Positions 1-5,968 of a stretch of DNA of 9,796 nucleotides are shown here, piece after piece. The stretch covers positions 1 through 9,796 of the forward strand of contig CAZYXP010000148.1 in the NCBI GenBank assembly GCA_964651325.1, written 5' to 3'. How positions within the stretch are numbered: the stretch's first letter is position 1; each line of letters begins with the position of its first letter. The DNA comes from JADFOB01 sp964651325 (lineage in GTDB: Bacteria; Planctomycetota; Phycisphaerae; UBA1845). Made by a program: the position numbers and the translations under genes. A model generated the notes under the pieces. The model was not told the origin of the DNA. It saw nothing but the letters and a program-made list of their open reading frames with translations, and ran no database searches.

Positions 1-278
1 GCGTGGAAGAGGGGCAGGTTTTTGAGGTCCAGAGGAAGGATCTGGCCGAGGACGCCAAGACCATCGAATTCGATCGCATTTTGCTCGTTGGCGGGGGGGA
101 TGAGTTGAAGCTCGGTCAACCCGTCGTCGAGGGTGCCAAGGTGACCGCGACGATTCTGGGCGAGATCAAGGCCGATAAGATCGTGGTTCAAAAGCTGCGC
201 CGCCGCAAAGGCTACCGCCTCAAGCAGGGCCATCGCCAAAAGCATCTCCAAGTCCGCGTCGATAAAATCGAAGGTTAG
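1..278 (+). CDS. rplU: Ribosomal protein L21 (bL21), 5'-truncated by the window edge
   Basis: This is the C-terminal part of bL21, a 23S rRNA-binding protein of the large ribosomal subunit. The reading frame starts at base 3 and ends with TAG at 276-278. The peptide opens with VEEGQVFEV, the segment that normally follows about a dozen N-terminal residues (MYAII... type) in L21. It continues through the L21 core to the basic RNA-binding stretch KLRRRKGYRLKQGHRQKH near the C terminus. About 91 residues are visible against roughly 103 for the family, so the GTG at base 3 is an internal valine codon, not the start. The true start and ribosome binding site lie outside the window. rpmA (L27), its usual downstream partner, is not in the next 1.3 kb. 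Identification is firm from the sequence pattern. Confidence 0.93.
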   Translation, partial: VEEGQVFEVQRKDLAEDAKTIEFDRILLVGGGDELKLGQPVVEGAKVTATILGEIKADKIVVQKLRRRKGYRLKQGHRQKHLQVRVDKIEG

Positions 279-299
279 AGCAGCTAACACACAAGTGTA

Positions 300-326
300 C
301 AGAGCCGCGAGCGCAAGCCCTTGGAC
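300..326 (+). repeat. Dispersed intergenic repeat, diverged copy
   Basis: This 27-base segment matches 22 of 27 positions with the segments at 8264-8290 and 8419-8445, and it is also related to 5801-5827. All copies begin CAGAGCCGC and end GGAC, with a shared GCGC(A/C)AGCC core. All lie between genes. This is the most diverged of the four copies. Confidence 0.55.
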
Positions 327-501
327 CTTCCGCCCGGGTCGAGCCCGCCCGACTGCAGCTAGTCCCGGCACGGGCACACGGGTAAGCAGTAGCTTTCCCA
401 TGCCACCCGCACGCCGTCCGGCATTGGTCGGGGATTGAAGCCCGTCGCCCAATTCTGTAAGATCATTTCGAATCGTAAACCAATTCGATTGCGGCTTTTG
501 A

Positions 502-507
502 CGGAGA
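502..507 (+). promoter_or_regulatory. Ribosome binding site deciding the 513 start
   Basis: A GGAG core (503-506) lies six bases ahead of the ATG at 513. The ATG is followed directly by a signal peptide. The longer in-frame start at 435 has no comparable site and would put 26 polar or basic residues ahead of the signal peptide, so 513 is preferred. Confidence 0.65.
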
Positions 508-512
508 GAATC

Positions 513-1307
513 ATGACTCAACTGTGTGGGAAAAGCGTCGCCGGCCTTGCGATGGTCGGTTTGTCGCTTCTGATCGGGAATCCGGCGCGGGCGGATGCCT
601 TGGTGACGTTTGATAGCGGCACCGAAGGCTGGATCGGTCCGCAGGGTCCGGGCGGCTCGACGGTGGTAGATCCGTTGGGCGGCAACCCCGGTGGAAACCT
701 TCACACGATCTTTAGCAATTTCGGTATCACCTTTCGCAACAGCGCCAACGCTGAATTCATCGGCGACTACACTCAAACTGGCACCGTCGAGCTGAGCATT
801 GATGTCAAAGTTCAGGACGTTTCCTTCTTCGGCTCGCCCGTCTCGAGGCCCTGGCTGGTGGAGCTGCGCGATCTCGACAATCCCGAGCCTGGGTTTCCTT
901 GGACCAGCGTTTGGTTCAAATTCGCGGATATATCGCTCGCCCAGCATGGTCAGTGGACCACATTTACGGTGCTCATTGACGATACGTCCGCGGTGGACCT
1001 GCCGCCGGGTTGGGGCGGCACGGGAGCCGAAACCCCCCAGGCCGAGCCGATTCTTCCGCCCAACCGGACGTTTACGGATGTTCTAGCGGGCATAGACGAA
1101 ATCGCCTTCACTACGTTTGAACCTGGCTTCTTCTTCGGCGAAACGCAGTTCGACCTGCGCCTCGACAACATCGCGATCACCAGAGGCGGGCCTGCGGAGC
1201 CGGTCCCAGCCCTCTCGGCTTGGGGGATGATCGTGTTGGCCTTGCTCGCGATGGCCACCGGCACGGTGGTGTTCGCCAACGTAAAGCCGTTCGCCCTTCA
1301 TGTGTAG
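513..1307 (+). CDS. Exported protein with IPTL-CTERM-type C-terminal sorting signal
   Basis: A 264-residue exported protein of unknown function. Residues 1-27 form a signal peptide (basic start, hydrophobic stretch, A-R-A before D28). Residues 30-225 form a single beta-rich domain beginning FDSGTEGW and ending in LRLDNIAI, a pattern like laminin-B or carbohydrate-binding jelly-roll modules (fold by inference). It is rich in Trp, Phe, Gly and Pro. The tail holds VPALSAWGM (231-239), a hydrophobic segment (240-255) and a short end, matching the IPTL-CTERM class of sorting signals (consensus IPTLSEWG, then a membrane helix, then Arg). Such proteins are thought to be processed by exosortase-type or related systems and directed to the cell surface. 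Oddities: Ala replaces the usual Glu in SEWG, and the tail after the helix has one Lys instead of an Arg cluster. The start at 513 rests on a good ribosome binding site. The gene converges on the DUF4159 gene. Confidence 0.8.
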   Translation: MTQLCGKSVAGLAMVGLSLLIGNPARADALVTFDSGTEGWIGPQGPGGSTVVDPLGGNPGGNLHTIFSNFGITFRNSANAEFIGDYTQTGTVELSIDVKVQDVSFFGSPVSRPWLVELRDLDNPEPGFPWTSVWFKFADISLAQHGQWTTFTVLIDDTSAVDLPPGWGGTGAETPQAEPILPPNRTFTDVLAGIDEIAFTTFEPGFFFGETQFDLRLDNIAITRGGPAEPVPALSAWGMIVLALLAMATGTVVFANVKPFALHV

Positions 1308-1364
1308 GCCTGGCCGTGCTTGGCCGGGCGCCGGTTGGCACCGTGTTCCCGCACTCAGAGCGTA

Positions 1365-1400
1365 GGGAGCGGCCGCGGTTGAATGGGGTGGGCCGCTTCC
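1365..1400. terminator. Hairpin between convergent genes, possible bidirectional terminator
   Basis: The arms GGGAGCGGCC (1365-1374) and GGCCGCTTCC (1391-1400) form a 10-pair stem with one G-U pair and a 16-base loop. It sits in the 112-base gap between two convergent genes, where a shared terminator is expected. No U-tract follows on either strand, so intrinsic termination is only a possibility. Confidence 0.35.
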
Positions 1401-1419
1401 TGACGGGCGCGGTTCGGAT

Positions 1420-3783
1420 CTACGGAGCGGACGGCTCGCCGTTGCCTTTCGTCGCGGACACATAGCGCAACAATCGCTTCACGATGCGGCGCGCGTCTTT
1501 GCTGGCGTAGCCCACGCAGGTGGGGCAGCTTTCTCCGAGGGTCGCGCTGGTGACATCGTAGGGGCAGTACAGCACGATCCAACGTCCGTTCCGCTTGACG
1601 CCGAATAGGAGCGGCCACTGCGGTCGCGGGGGCGGCGGGGTTTCGAATCGTGCGGCGAAGGATACACCCTCCAGCGACGCCGCAGGGGGCTTGGTGAAGG
1701 TTCCCGTCATCAGCGGGTCGTCTGGTCTAACGCGCACCCAGCGATCCTTCCCGTAAACACTCATCATGAATTCCTGAAACGTCCGATCGAACGATTCGCT
1801 GCCGCAACAGGCGGTCGCGATCAGCGTGCCCCCGGCGGCGAGGAACGCTTTGAATTCGATTCGGCCGTTGGCCCGGAAGGGTTCGAGCGTGGTCCCGGTC
1901 AGCCAGAGGACTTCGGCGCCGGAGCGACGCGCGTCCGGAGCGCTGACGGGAGGAAGCTTGATGATCGCCGGTCCGTCGATCAAGGGCCCCACGCGGGAAA
2001 GGAACGCCGGTTTGATCCACCAGTCGCCGCGATGTTTCAGCCGGGCGATTTTGAGCCCGTCGTCCGGCGGAGTTTTGTTGTGGGCGGCCTCGATGTACGG
2101 CTTGATCCAGCCGGTCGGCTTGCGGTTAAACGTGGCATAGGCATAGATGTTTCGAGCGACCGAGAAGAATTGCGGATACTCTTTGGAAAGGTCTTGCTGC
2201 CAGGCGCACGACACCGGCGCATCCAGCAGGAAGATGCTCGTCCGGCAGGAATCGCCATAGCCGACCGCCGGCTTGCCCAATGCGACGTCGCCGTCCATGC
2301 GCCACATCGGATGGTCGGCGCTCAGTGCGGTCTGGCGAAACCGCGGGAACCATTTGAGCATCATCGTCTGGAACGATTCGGTAAACTCAACCCGCGAGCA
2401 GCACGGCATCGCGACGATGGTTCCGCCGCCATGCACAAATCGTTGGATCGCATCGCCCGTTTTCTCGCTGATTTCCGGAAGATCGTGCTCGCTGATCAGC
2501 AGCAGCGGTGCGGCCATGATGGCCTCGGGATGTTCTGCTATATCGACCGCCTGCCAGGCGAGCGGTTGGGAACGCACCCCAGACAACCATTTGGTCAGGT
2601 TCGCGACATCACGCGGCCGCCGGTGCCAAGCCAGAGTTTCATCAAACACGGCCTTGCTGAAAACTAGCGGACGTTGCACGTTGCGCAACGCCAGAAGTGC
2701 GAAACAGGTGTCGTGAATCGCTCCCCACGATCCGTCCACCTGCTGCATTCCGATCAAGCGGCGGGCGATTGCCGTCGGGCCGTGCGTCTTGGCGATGTGT
2801 GTGTTTCCGCCGGCCACCATCGCCTGCGACACGGCGTAGAGGAAAAAGGGCAGGGAATCGAGCCGGGCCCGGTTACCATTCCCGGGCCATCGGCCGGGCA
2901 CTTGGTTGGTTTGGAAATTCCGATCCAGCCATCGCCAGGCGCCGTCCATCGCCTTTCTAATAGGATCGCCTTGCTTGTTGGGCACGCCGCACTTGGCCAT
3001 GAATCGACCGTTGAACTTAAGCTGGGCTTTGAGATGCCGGATGTCGTAGGTTGGGTAAAGCGAGGCCAGCCGGGCGGCTGTGGCGCTTCCGCTGGTTGGC
3101 ATGGTCGAGGGATTGAGCCCGCCGAAGTAGGGCCAGCCTCCGTCGGCGTTGGTGAATTGCGTGGCCGCTTGCTCTTCGCGAAGCCACAATCTTGGGTTGG
3201 CGCGCTGCCCGGCGCGGACCGCGTCGGCCATCGCCAGGAGGGCCAAGTGCGATACCACTGGATTGACGATGATCTCGTCTGATTTCTTCCCATTTTCAAT
3301 CTTCTTGGGTTCGCCCCATCCGCCGGACGAAGACTGAATGCGTGTCAGATACTTGGCGTCATCTTCAATCTCGCGCCAATATTGGTCCGGATCCAAGGCG
3401 CACCACATCAGCAGGGTACATGCCCGAGCCAGCGCCGTGCGCGTTTTGGAACGATCTTTGAAGGCTTTTGCGACACGCGTCAGGCGCCAGTTGGTCGGTT
3501 TGCTGCCCATTTTTGAGAGGGTATAGGCGACCAGCGCGGTCGTTGCGTTCGGATACGTAGATTCGAGCTCTGGGCTCACCCAGCGCCCCTCTGGGCGTTG
3601 CATCGATTCCAAAAAACGCACGCCGCGGTCGATGGCCTTGGCGATTTTGGCGTCTGAAGGCTCGACCTCGGCGCCGCCGGTGTTGGGCCCGCTCTGCGCG
3701 TGGGCTAGCGGGGAAAGACACAGCGTCGCCGCAATGCAGCATGCAGCAGGCAACTTCAGGCGGGCGATGTACGCGTCAAGCAT
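1420..3783 (-). CDS. Exported prenyltransferase/squalene-oxidase-repeat protein with two DUF4159 domains
   Basis: A 787-residue exported protein of unknown role. Residues 1-29 are a signal peptide ending A-H-A before Q30. Residues about 45-370 carry alpha/alpha-barrel repeats of the squalene-cyclase/prenyltransferase type, with Q/F-x3-4-G-x-W signatures at MQRPEGRW (61-68), IQSSSGGW (149-156), FTNADGGW (210-217), TNQVPGRW (292-299) and MQQVDGSW (346-353). The DxDD cyclisation motif was not seen, so a terpene cyclase is unlikely. Two DUF4159-like units follow: about 395-552 (PLLLISEHD, then GGGTIVAMPCC at 452-462, then ADHPMW) and about 575-777 (RGDWWI, AEVLWLTG, GGTLIATACC at 651-660, DDPL, then a C-terminal YCPYD segment). 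DUF4159 resembles glutamine-amidotransferase-like flavodoxin folds, but its function is not established. A ribosome binding site (GGGAG) lies four bases ahead of the ATG. The next gene upstream on the same strand is 281 bases away, so co-transcription is uncertain. Confidence 0.82.
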   Translation of the reverse strand: MLDAYIARLKLPAACCIAATLCLSPLAHAQSGPNTGGAEVEPSDAKIAKAIDRGVRFLESMQRPEGRWVSPELESTYPNATTALVAYTLSKMGSKPTNWRLTRVAKAFKDRSKTRTALARACTLLMWCALDPDQYWREIEDDAKYLTRIQSSSGGWGEPKKIENGKKSDEIIVNPVVSHLALLAMADAVRAGQRANPRLWLREEQAATQFTNADGGWPYFGGLNPSTMPTSGSATAARLASLYPTYDIRHLKAQLKFNGRFMAKCGVPNKQGDPIRKAMDGAWRWLDRNFQTNQVPGRWPGNGNRARLDSLPFFLYAVSQAMVAGGNTHIAKTHGPTAIARRLIGMQQVDGSWGAIHDTCFALLALRNVQRPLVFSKAVFDETLAWHRRPRDVANLTKWLSGVRSQPLAWQAVDIAEHPEAIMAAPLLLISEHDLPEISEKTGDAIQRFVHGGGTIVAMPCCSRVEFTESFQTMMLKWFPRFRQTALSADHPMWRMDGDVALGKPAVGYGDSCRTSIFLLDAPVSCAWQQDLSKEYPQFFSVARNIYAYATFNRKPTGWIKPYIEAAHNKTPPDDGLKIARLKHRGDWWIKPAFLSRVGPLIDGPAIIKLPPVSAPDARRSGAEVLWLTGTTLEPFRANGRIEFKAFLAAGGTLIATACCGSESFDRTFQEFMMSVYGKDRWVRVRPDDPLMTGTFTKPPAASLEGVSFAARFETPPPPRPQWPLLFGVKRNGRWIVLYCPYDVTSATLGESCPTCVGYASKDARRIVKRLLRYVSATKGNGEPSAP

Positions 3784-3890
3784 GAGTCTCCCTTCGGCCT
3801 CCAGAACTCAGTAACCACGGTGCGGAACAGACGATCCACGGAACGTCAACGGCGCACAGGCCGCAATTCCCGACCCACTGCTTCTTCACT

Positions 3891-3918
3891 CTTTGTGTCT
3901 TCGTGTCTTGGTGGTTCG
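3891..3918 (-). repeat. Intergenic short repeat of the ACACAAAG/CACAGAG type
   Basis: Read on the minus strand this is a run of 8-9-base units, CCACCAAG, ACACGAAG, ACACAAAG. It resembles the plus-strand units at 5591-5617 on the other side of the GH13-like gene, in inverted orientation. It is non-coding. Function unknown. Confidence 0.5.
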
Positions 3919-4016
3919 TTATTTAGCGTGACAGCGTTTATACCATCTCCAAGAGCCATAGGGTTTCGCCTACGCCATTTCCAGGCGGCCTGGCGCTGCC
4001 GCAAACCGGGGCACCG

Positions 4017-4034
4017 CGCGGGCTGAAGCCCGCG
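4017..4034. terminator. Strong hairpin downstream of the GH13-like gene
   Basis: A perfect 7-pair stem, CGCGGGC (4017-4023) and GCCCGCG (4028-4034), closes a TGAA loop. It starts 30 bases past the stop of the minus-strand GH13-like gene, a terminator position, but no U-tract follows. A repeated palindrome of the GGGCTGAAGCCC kind is an equally good reading. Confidence 0.4.
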
Positions 4035-4064
4035 GCTCGGTTCGTTTTGACCAATTCATTGAGG

Positions 4065-5531
4065 TCACGGATTCACGTTTCCATCGAGAATCACAAGGCG
4101 CATGGCCATGGCATCGACCCAGAACGTCAGGTCCCCCCAGGAATCCGCTTGTTGGCGGCTACCGCCGGTCACGAAGGGCACGTTTTTCTGTTTCCCCCAT
4201 CGCATTTGCGGCGACAGAATCACCGCCCGTTGCCGGGGCCAGCGGGCGGAAATCGTAACTTGTTGTTTCTTGCCGCTGAAATTGACGACCGCGACGGCCT
4301 TTTCGGTGCCCACTCGCCGTGAGAAAACGAAGAGCTTGCGATTCTCATCGATCCGGAACAAGTCAGAGGTTCCGGTCCGCAGCGGTTGATGCGCTTTTCG
4401 GAGGCCGGCGAGCAACTTGATCAGCTCGTGAAGCTCCCCCGAAAACTCGGCGCCCGGTCCTTCGTTTGCCGCACGCACTTGCCAGGGCATCGGCGCCGGT
4501 GGTTTCGATCCCCCGCTTAGCCTGGCATCGTACTCATCGCCCCAATGAATTCCCGGATGCTTCACGCCGAGCATCAAGACACAAGTAGCGAGTCGCAAAC
4601 GATCCCTTGCCGGAGCATCCCATTGCTTTATCGTGGGTGGATTCACCTCACTCCGGCCCATCGGGTCGGCCCAGCTTGAGAAATGTATTCTTCGCGTCGG
4701 ATCTTTCCGATTCGAGGGTTGCAGCGTATTGGCCAGCTTTGTGATTGATTGGTCGGTTCCGTCACGCACGAAGGTTGCCATCGCCTCGGCGAGCCGCGTA
4801 TCGACGAAGCCATCGAGTAGCGATTCCCCAAGAGCGTTTTCCGCGTCGGGCCCGTTGCCCAGAAGCATGGCGCGGGGGTTCACGGCCCTGATTTGGTGCA
4901 ACGTCTTGCGGAGCAGGGGCTTGTTCGTAAGCGGGGTAACGCGTGCGAGCCATCCGTCGATGCCGTCGGAAGGATTTCCGTCGCCGTTGGGATCCAGCCA
5001 TTTCGTGGAGCCGGCCACCAGGTTCAGCGCGGTACGGCCTGCCCCCGAATCAAGAATAACGCGCATCTTTTTCTCGTGAGCGGCGCGAACAAAGTCAAAG
5101 AACTGCCGATCGCCGGCCGTCATGGGGCTCGCCGGGGCGATCGCCGCGTTGGATAGACCCACGAAGGCGTCAACGTGCTGAAAATCCACAGAAAGCATGT
5201 CGCCTATTATCAGCCCGCCGACTCCGAGTTCGGACAGATAGGCCAACTTGGATTGCAGGCCAGCGATATCGCCACCAAGGAGAACGCCGGGTTCTCGCGG
5301 TTCGTCGATGCTGTCCCAATTGCCCGGGGATGGCGGATCGTTAGACGTGTCCCCGTTGCAAAACCGATCGACGTCCAGGTAGTACCAGGTGATGCCTTCA
5401 GGCCACGCCGGGGTGCTGTCGGCGTGGGGTGCCGGATTGCCGCCCGGATCGGCCACGACTTTCGCGGGAGCGCCCCAGACCATCCAACCCAGAAGCATCC
5501 AGCCCGGCGACATCCAATTGCGTGCGCTCAT
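4065..5531 (-). CDS. Exported GH13 (alpha-amylase family, neopullulanase-like) protein, probably catalytically inactive
   Basis: A 488-residue exported protein with a GH13 barrel. The signal peptide covers about residues 1-28 (MSARNWM..., ending K-V-V-A-D). Family landmarks in order: DRFCNGDTSNDP (55-66), GGDIAGLQSKLAYLSELGV (86-104), the strand MRVILD (156-161), GIDGW (190-194), INP-like VNPRAMLLG (217-225), GVKHPGIHWGDEYD (322-335), PMPW (347-350) and a C-terminal beta domain (about 395-488). The active-site residues are altered. Region I reads DSGAGR where DxxxNH is usual. In region II, GWRLDV is replaced by GWLARV, so the nucleophile Asp becomes Arg197. In region III, GE becomes GN, so the acid/base Glu becomes Asn226. 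In region IV the His-Asp pair is not clear (SSWADP, 285-290). I infer a pseudoenzyme, perhaps glucan-binding. The start at 5531 is preferred over 5612 because of a GGAGAGG site and the signal peptide directly after it. Confidence 0.78.
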   Translation of the reverse strand: MSARNWMSPGWMLLGWMVWGAPAKVVADPGGNPAPHADSTPAWPEGITWYYLDVDRFCNGDTSNDPPSPGNWDSIDEPREPGVLLGGDIAGLQSKLAYLSELGVGGLIIGDMLSVDFQHVDAFVGLSNAAIAPASPMTAGDRQFFDFVRAAHEKKMRVILDSGAGRTALNLVAGSTKWLDPNGDGNPSDGIDGWLARVTPLTNKPLLRKTLHQIRAVNPRAMLLGNGPDAENALGESLLDGFVDTRLAEAMATFVRDGTDQSITKLANTLQPSNRKDPTRRIHFSSWADPMGRSEVNPPTIKQWDAPARDRLRLATCVLMLGVKHPGIHWGDEYDARLSGGSKPPAPMPWQVRAANEGPGAEFSGELHELIKLLAGLRKAHQPLRTGTSDLFRIDENRKLFVFSRRVGTEKAVAVVNFSGKKQQVTISARWPRQRAVILSPQMRWGKQKNVPFVTGGSRQQADSWGDLTFWVDAMAMRLVILDGNVNP

Positions 5532-5538
5532 TGGTGAT

Positions 5539-5545
5539 CCTCTCC
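5539..5545 (-). promoter_or_regulatory. Ribosome binding site deciding the 5531 start
   Basis: On the minus strand GGAGAGG lies seven bases ahead of the ATG at 5531. The alternative start at 5612 would add 27 residues ahead of the signal peptide and lies within repeat-like sequence. Confidence 0.65.
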
Positions 5546-5590
5546 ATGTCTTGTTCCAGCGGTAGCCTAACCGAAAAAGAAGGGGTTTAG

Positions 5591-5628
5591 CCACAGAGGA
5601 CACAGAGGCCACAGAGAAATCTTTGTGG
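5591..5628 (+). repeat. CACAGAG-type tandem repeat with hairpin
   Basis: Three 9-base units lie head to tail: CCACAGAGG (5591-5599), ACACAGAGG (5600-5608) and CCACAGAGA (5609-5617). The last unit also pairs with CTTTGTGG (5621-5628) to give an 8-pair stem with one G-U pair and an AAAT loop. A related inverted copy lies at 3891-3918. Confidence 0.6.
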
Positions 5629-5637
5629 TGCCGTTGA

Positions 5638-5693
5638 TGTTGAGGGTCGAAAGTTGAGGGTCGAAAGTCGAAAGTCGAAGGTCGAAGGTCGAA
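5638..5693 (+). repeat. Heptamer short tandem repeat (GGTCGAA family)
   Basis: Eight 7-base units lie in perfect register. In order they are TGTTGAG, GGTCGAA, AGTTGAG, GGTCGAA, AGTCGAA, AGTCGAA, GGTCGAA, GGTCGAA. The first four form two copies of a 14-base unit. The array is intergenic and similar in style to the heptameric short tandem repeats described in cyanobacteria. It has no spacers, so it is not a CRISPR. Confidence 0.85.
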
Positions 5694-5800
5694 GATGGGT
5701 GGCCAACCTCCTATTGGAGGTGGTGGTGGAGCCGATGGTGCCGGCCGACTGGCGCCGGGCTTCTCCGAAGTTCAGCACCAGGCCGCGATGGTTTCGGACT

Positions 5801-5827
5801 CAGAGCCGCTGGCGCCAGCCTGCGGAC
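5801..5827 (+). repeat. Dispersed intergenic repeat copy
   Basis: This segment differs from 8264-8290 at only one of 27 positions. The similarity appears to extend about 20 bases upstream in weaker form (an ATGG(G)TT(T)C(C)G stretch). The core CCGCTGG...CCTGCGG can fold as a hairpin with one T-T mismatch. Confidence 0.65.
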
Positions 5828-5875
5828 CCCGGGCCTGCCGATCTCCCAATCGCCCGCTCCGTTTTCGAGCCATTC

Positions 5876-5897
5876 TTGCCGATGGGCAGATCGGCAA
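5876..5897. terminator. Palindrome downstream of copA, possible terminator
   Basis: TTGCCGAT (5876-5883) and ATCGGCAA (5890-5897) form a perfect 8-pair stem around GGGCAG. It lies about 70 bases past the copA stop. No U-tract follows on the minus strand, so it may simply be a repeated palindrome. Confidence 0.35.
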
Positions 5898-5968
5898 TCC
5901 GAAGACCATCCGCGTTAGGAGGTCACCGGGCTTGCGCCACGGTGGTCTGTTCTCTGCGTCTCAAAACC

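Larger units (their letters stand above)
279..512. other. Intergenic region after rplU, no gene seen
   Basis: No credible coding region, tRNA or L27 gene is visible in these 234 bases. The stretch holds one diverged member of a dispersed repeat (300-326) and GC-rich sequence with short inverted segments. The last part, about 450-512, is more AT-rich and may hold the promoter of the next gene, but I cannot identify convincing -35 and -10 boxes. No U-tract terminator follows rplU. Confidence 0.6.
3784..4064. other. Intergenic region with repeat fragments, no gene seen
   Basis: This stretch separates two genes on the minus strand. It has a Shine-Dalgarno-like site for the DUF4159 gene at its left edge, a CACAGAG-family repeat (3891-3918), a small TAGG/CCTA hairpin (3959-3972) and a strong hairpin (4017-4034). 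The open frames here are short and look like no known protein. Confidence 0.6.
5694..5968. other. Non-coding region downstream of copA with hairpins
   Basis: No plausible gene is seen between the heptamer array and the copA stop. The region holds the hairpin ACCTCC/GGAGGT with a TATT loop (5706-5721), a dispersed repeat copy (5801-5827) and an 8-pair palindrome (5876-5897). The two overlapping open frames here have no recognisable protein features. Confidence 0.6.

Noticed and set aside
435..512. Upstream start for the IPTL-CTERM protein
   Set aside because: No ribosome binding site, and it would place 26 extra residues before a clear signal peptide; 513 has a well-placed GGAG.
2032..2667. 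Plus-strand open frame opposite the DUF4159 gene (211 codons)
   Set aside because: Antisense to a protein with clear domain motifs; composition is typical of a shadow frame.
1420..3783. Squalene-hopene or other terpene cyclase
   Set aside because: QxxxGxW-type repeats are present, but the DxDD motif was not found, a signal peptide is present, and the C-terminal half is DUF4159-like.
4065..5531. Active alpha-amylase or neopullulanase
   Set aside because: The positions expected to hold the nucleophile Asp and acid/base Glu are Arg and Asn.
5638..5693. CRISPR array
   Set aside because: The repeats are 7 bases long and contiguous, with no spacers and no cas genes nearby.
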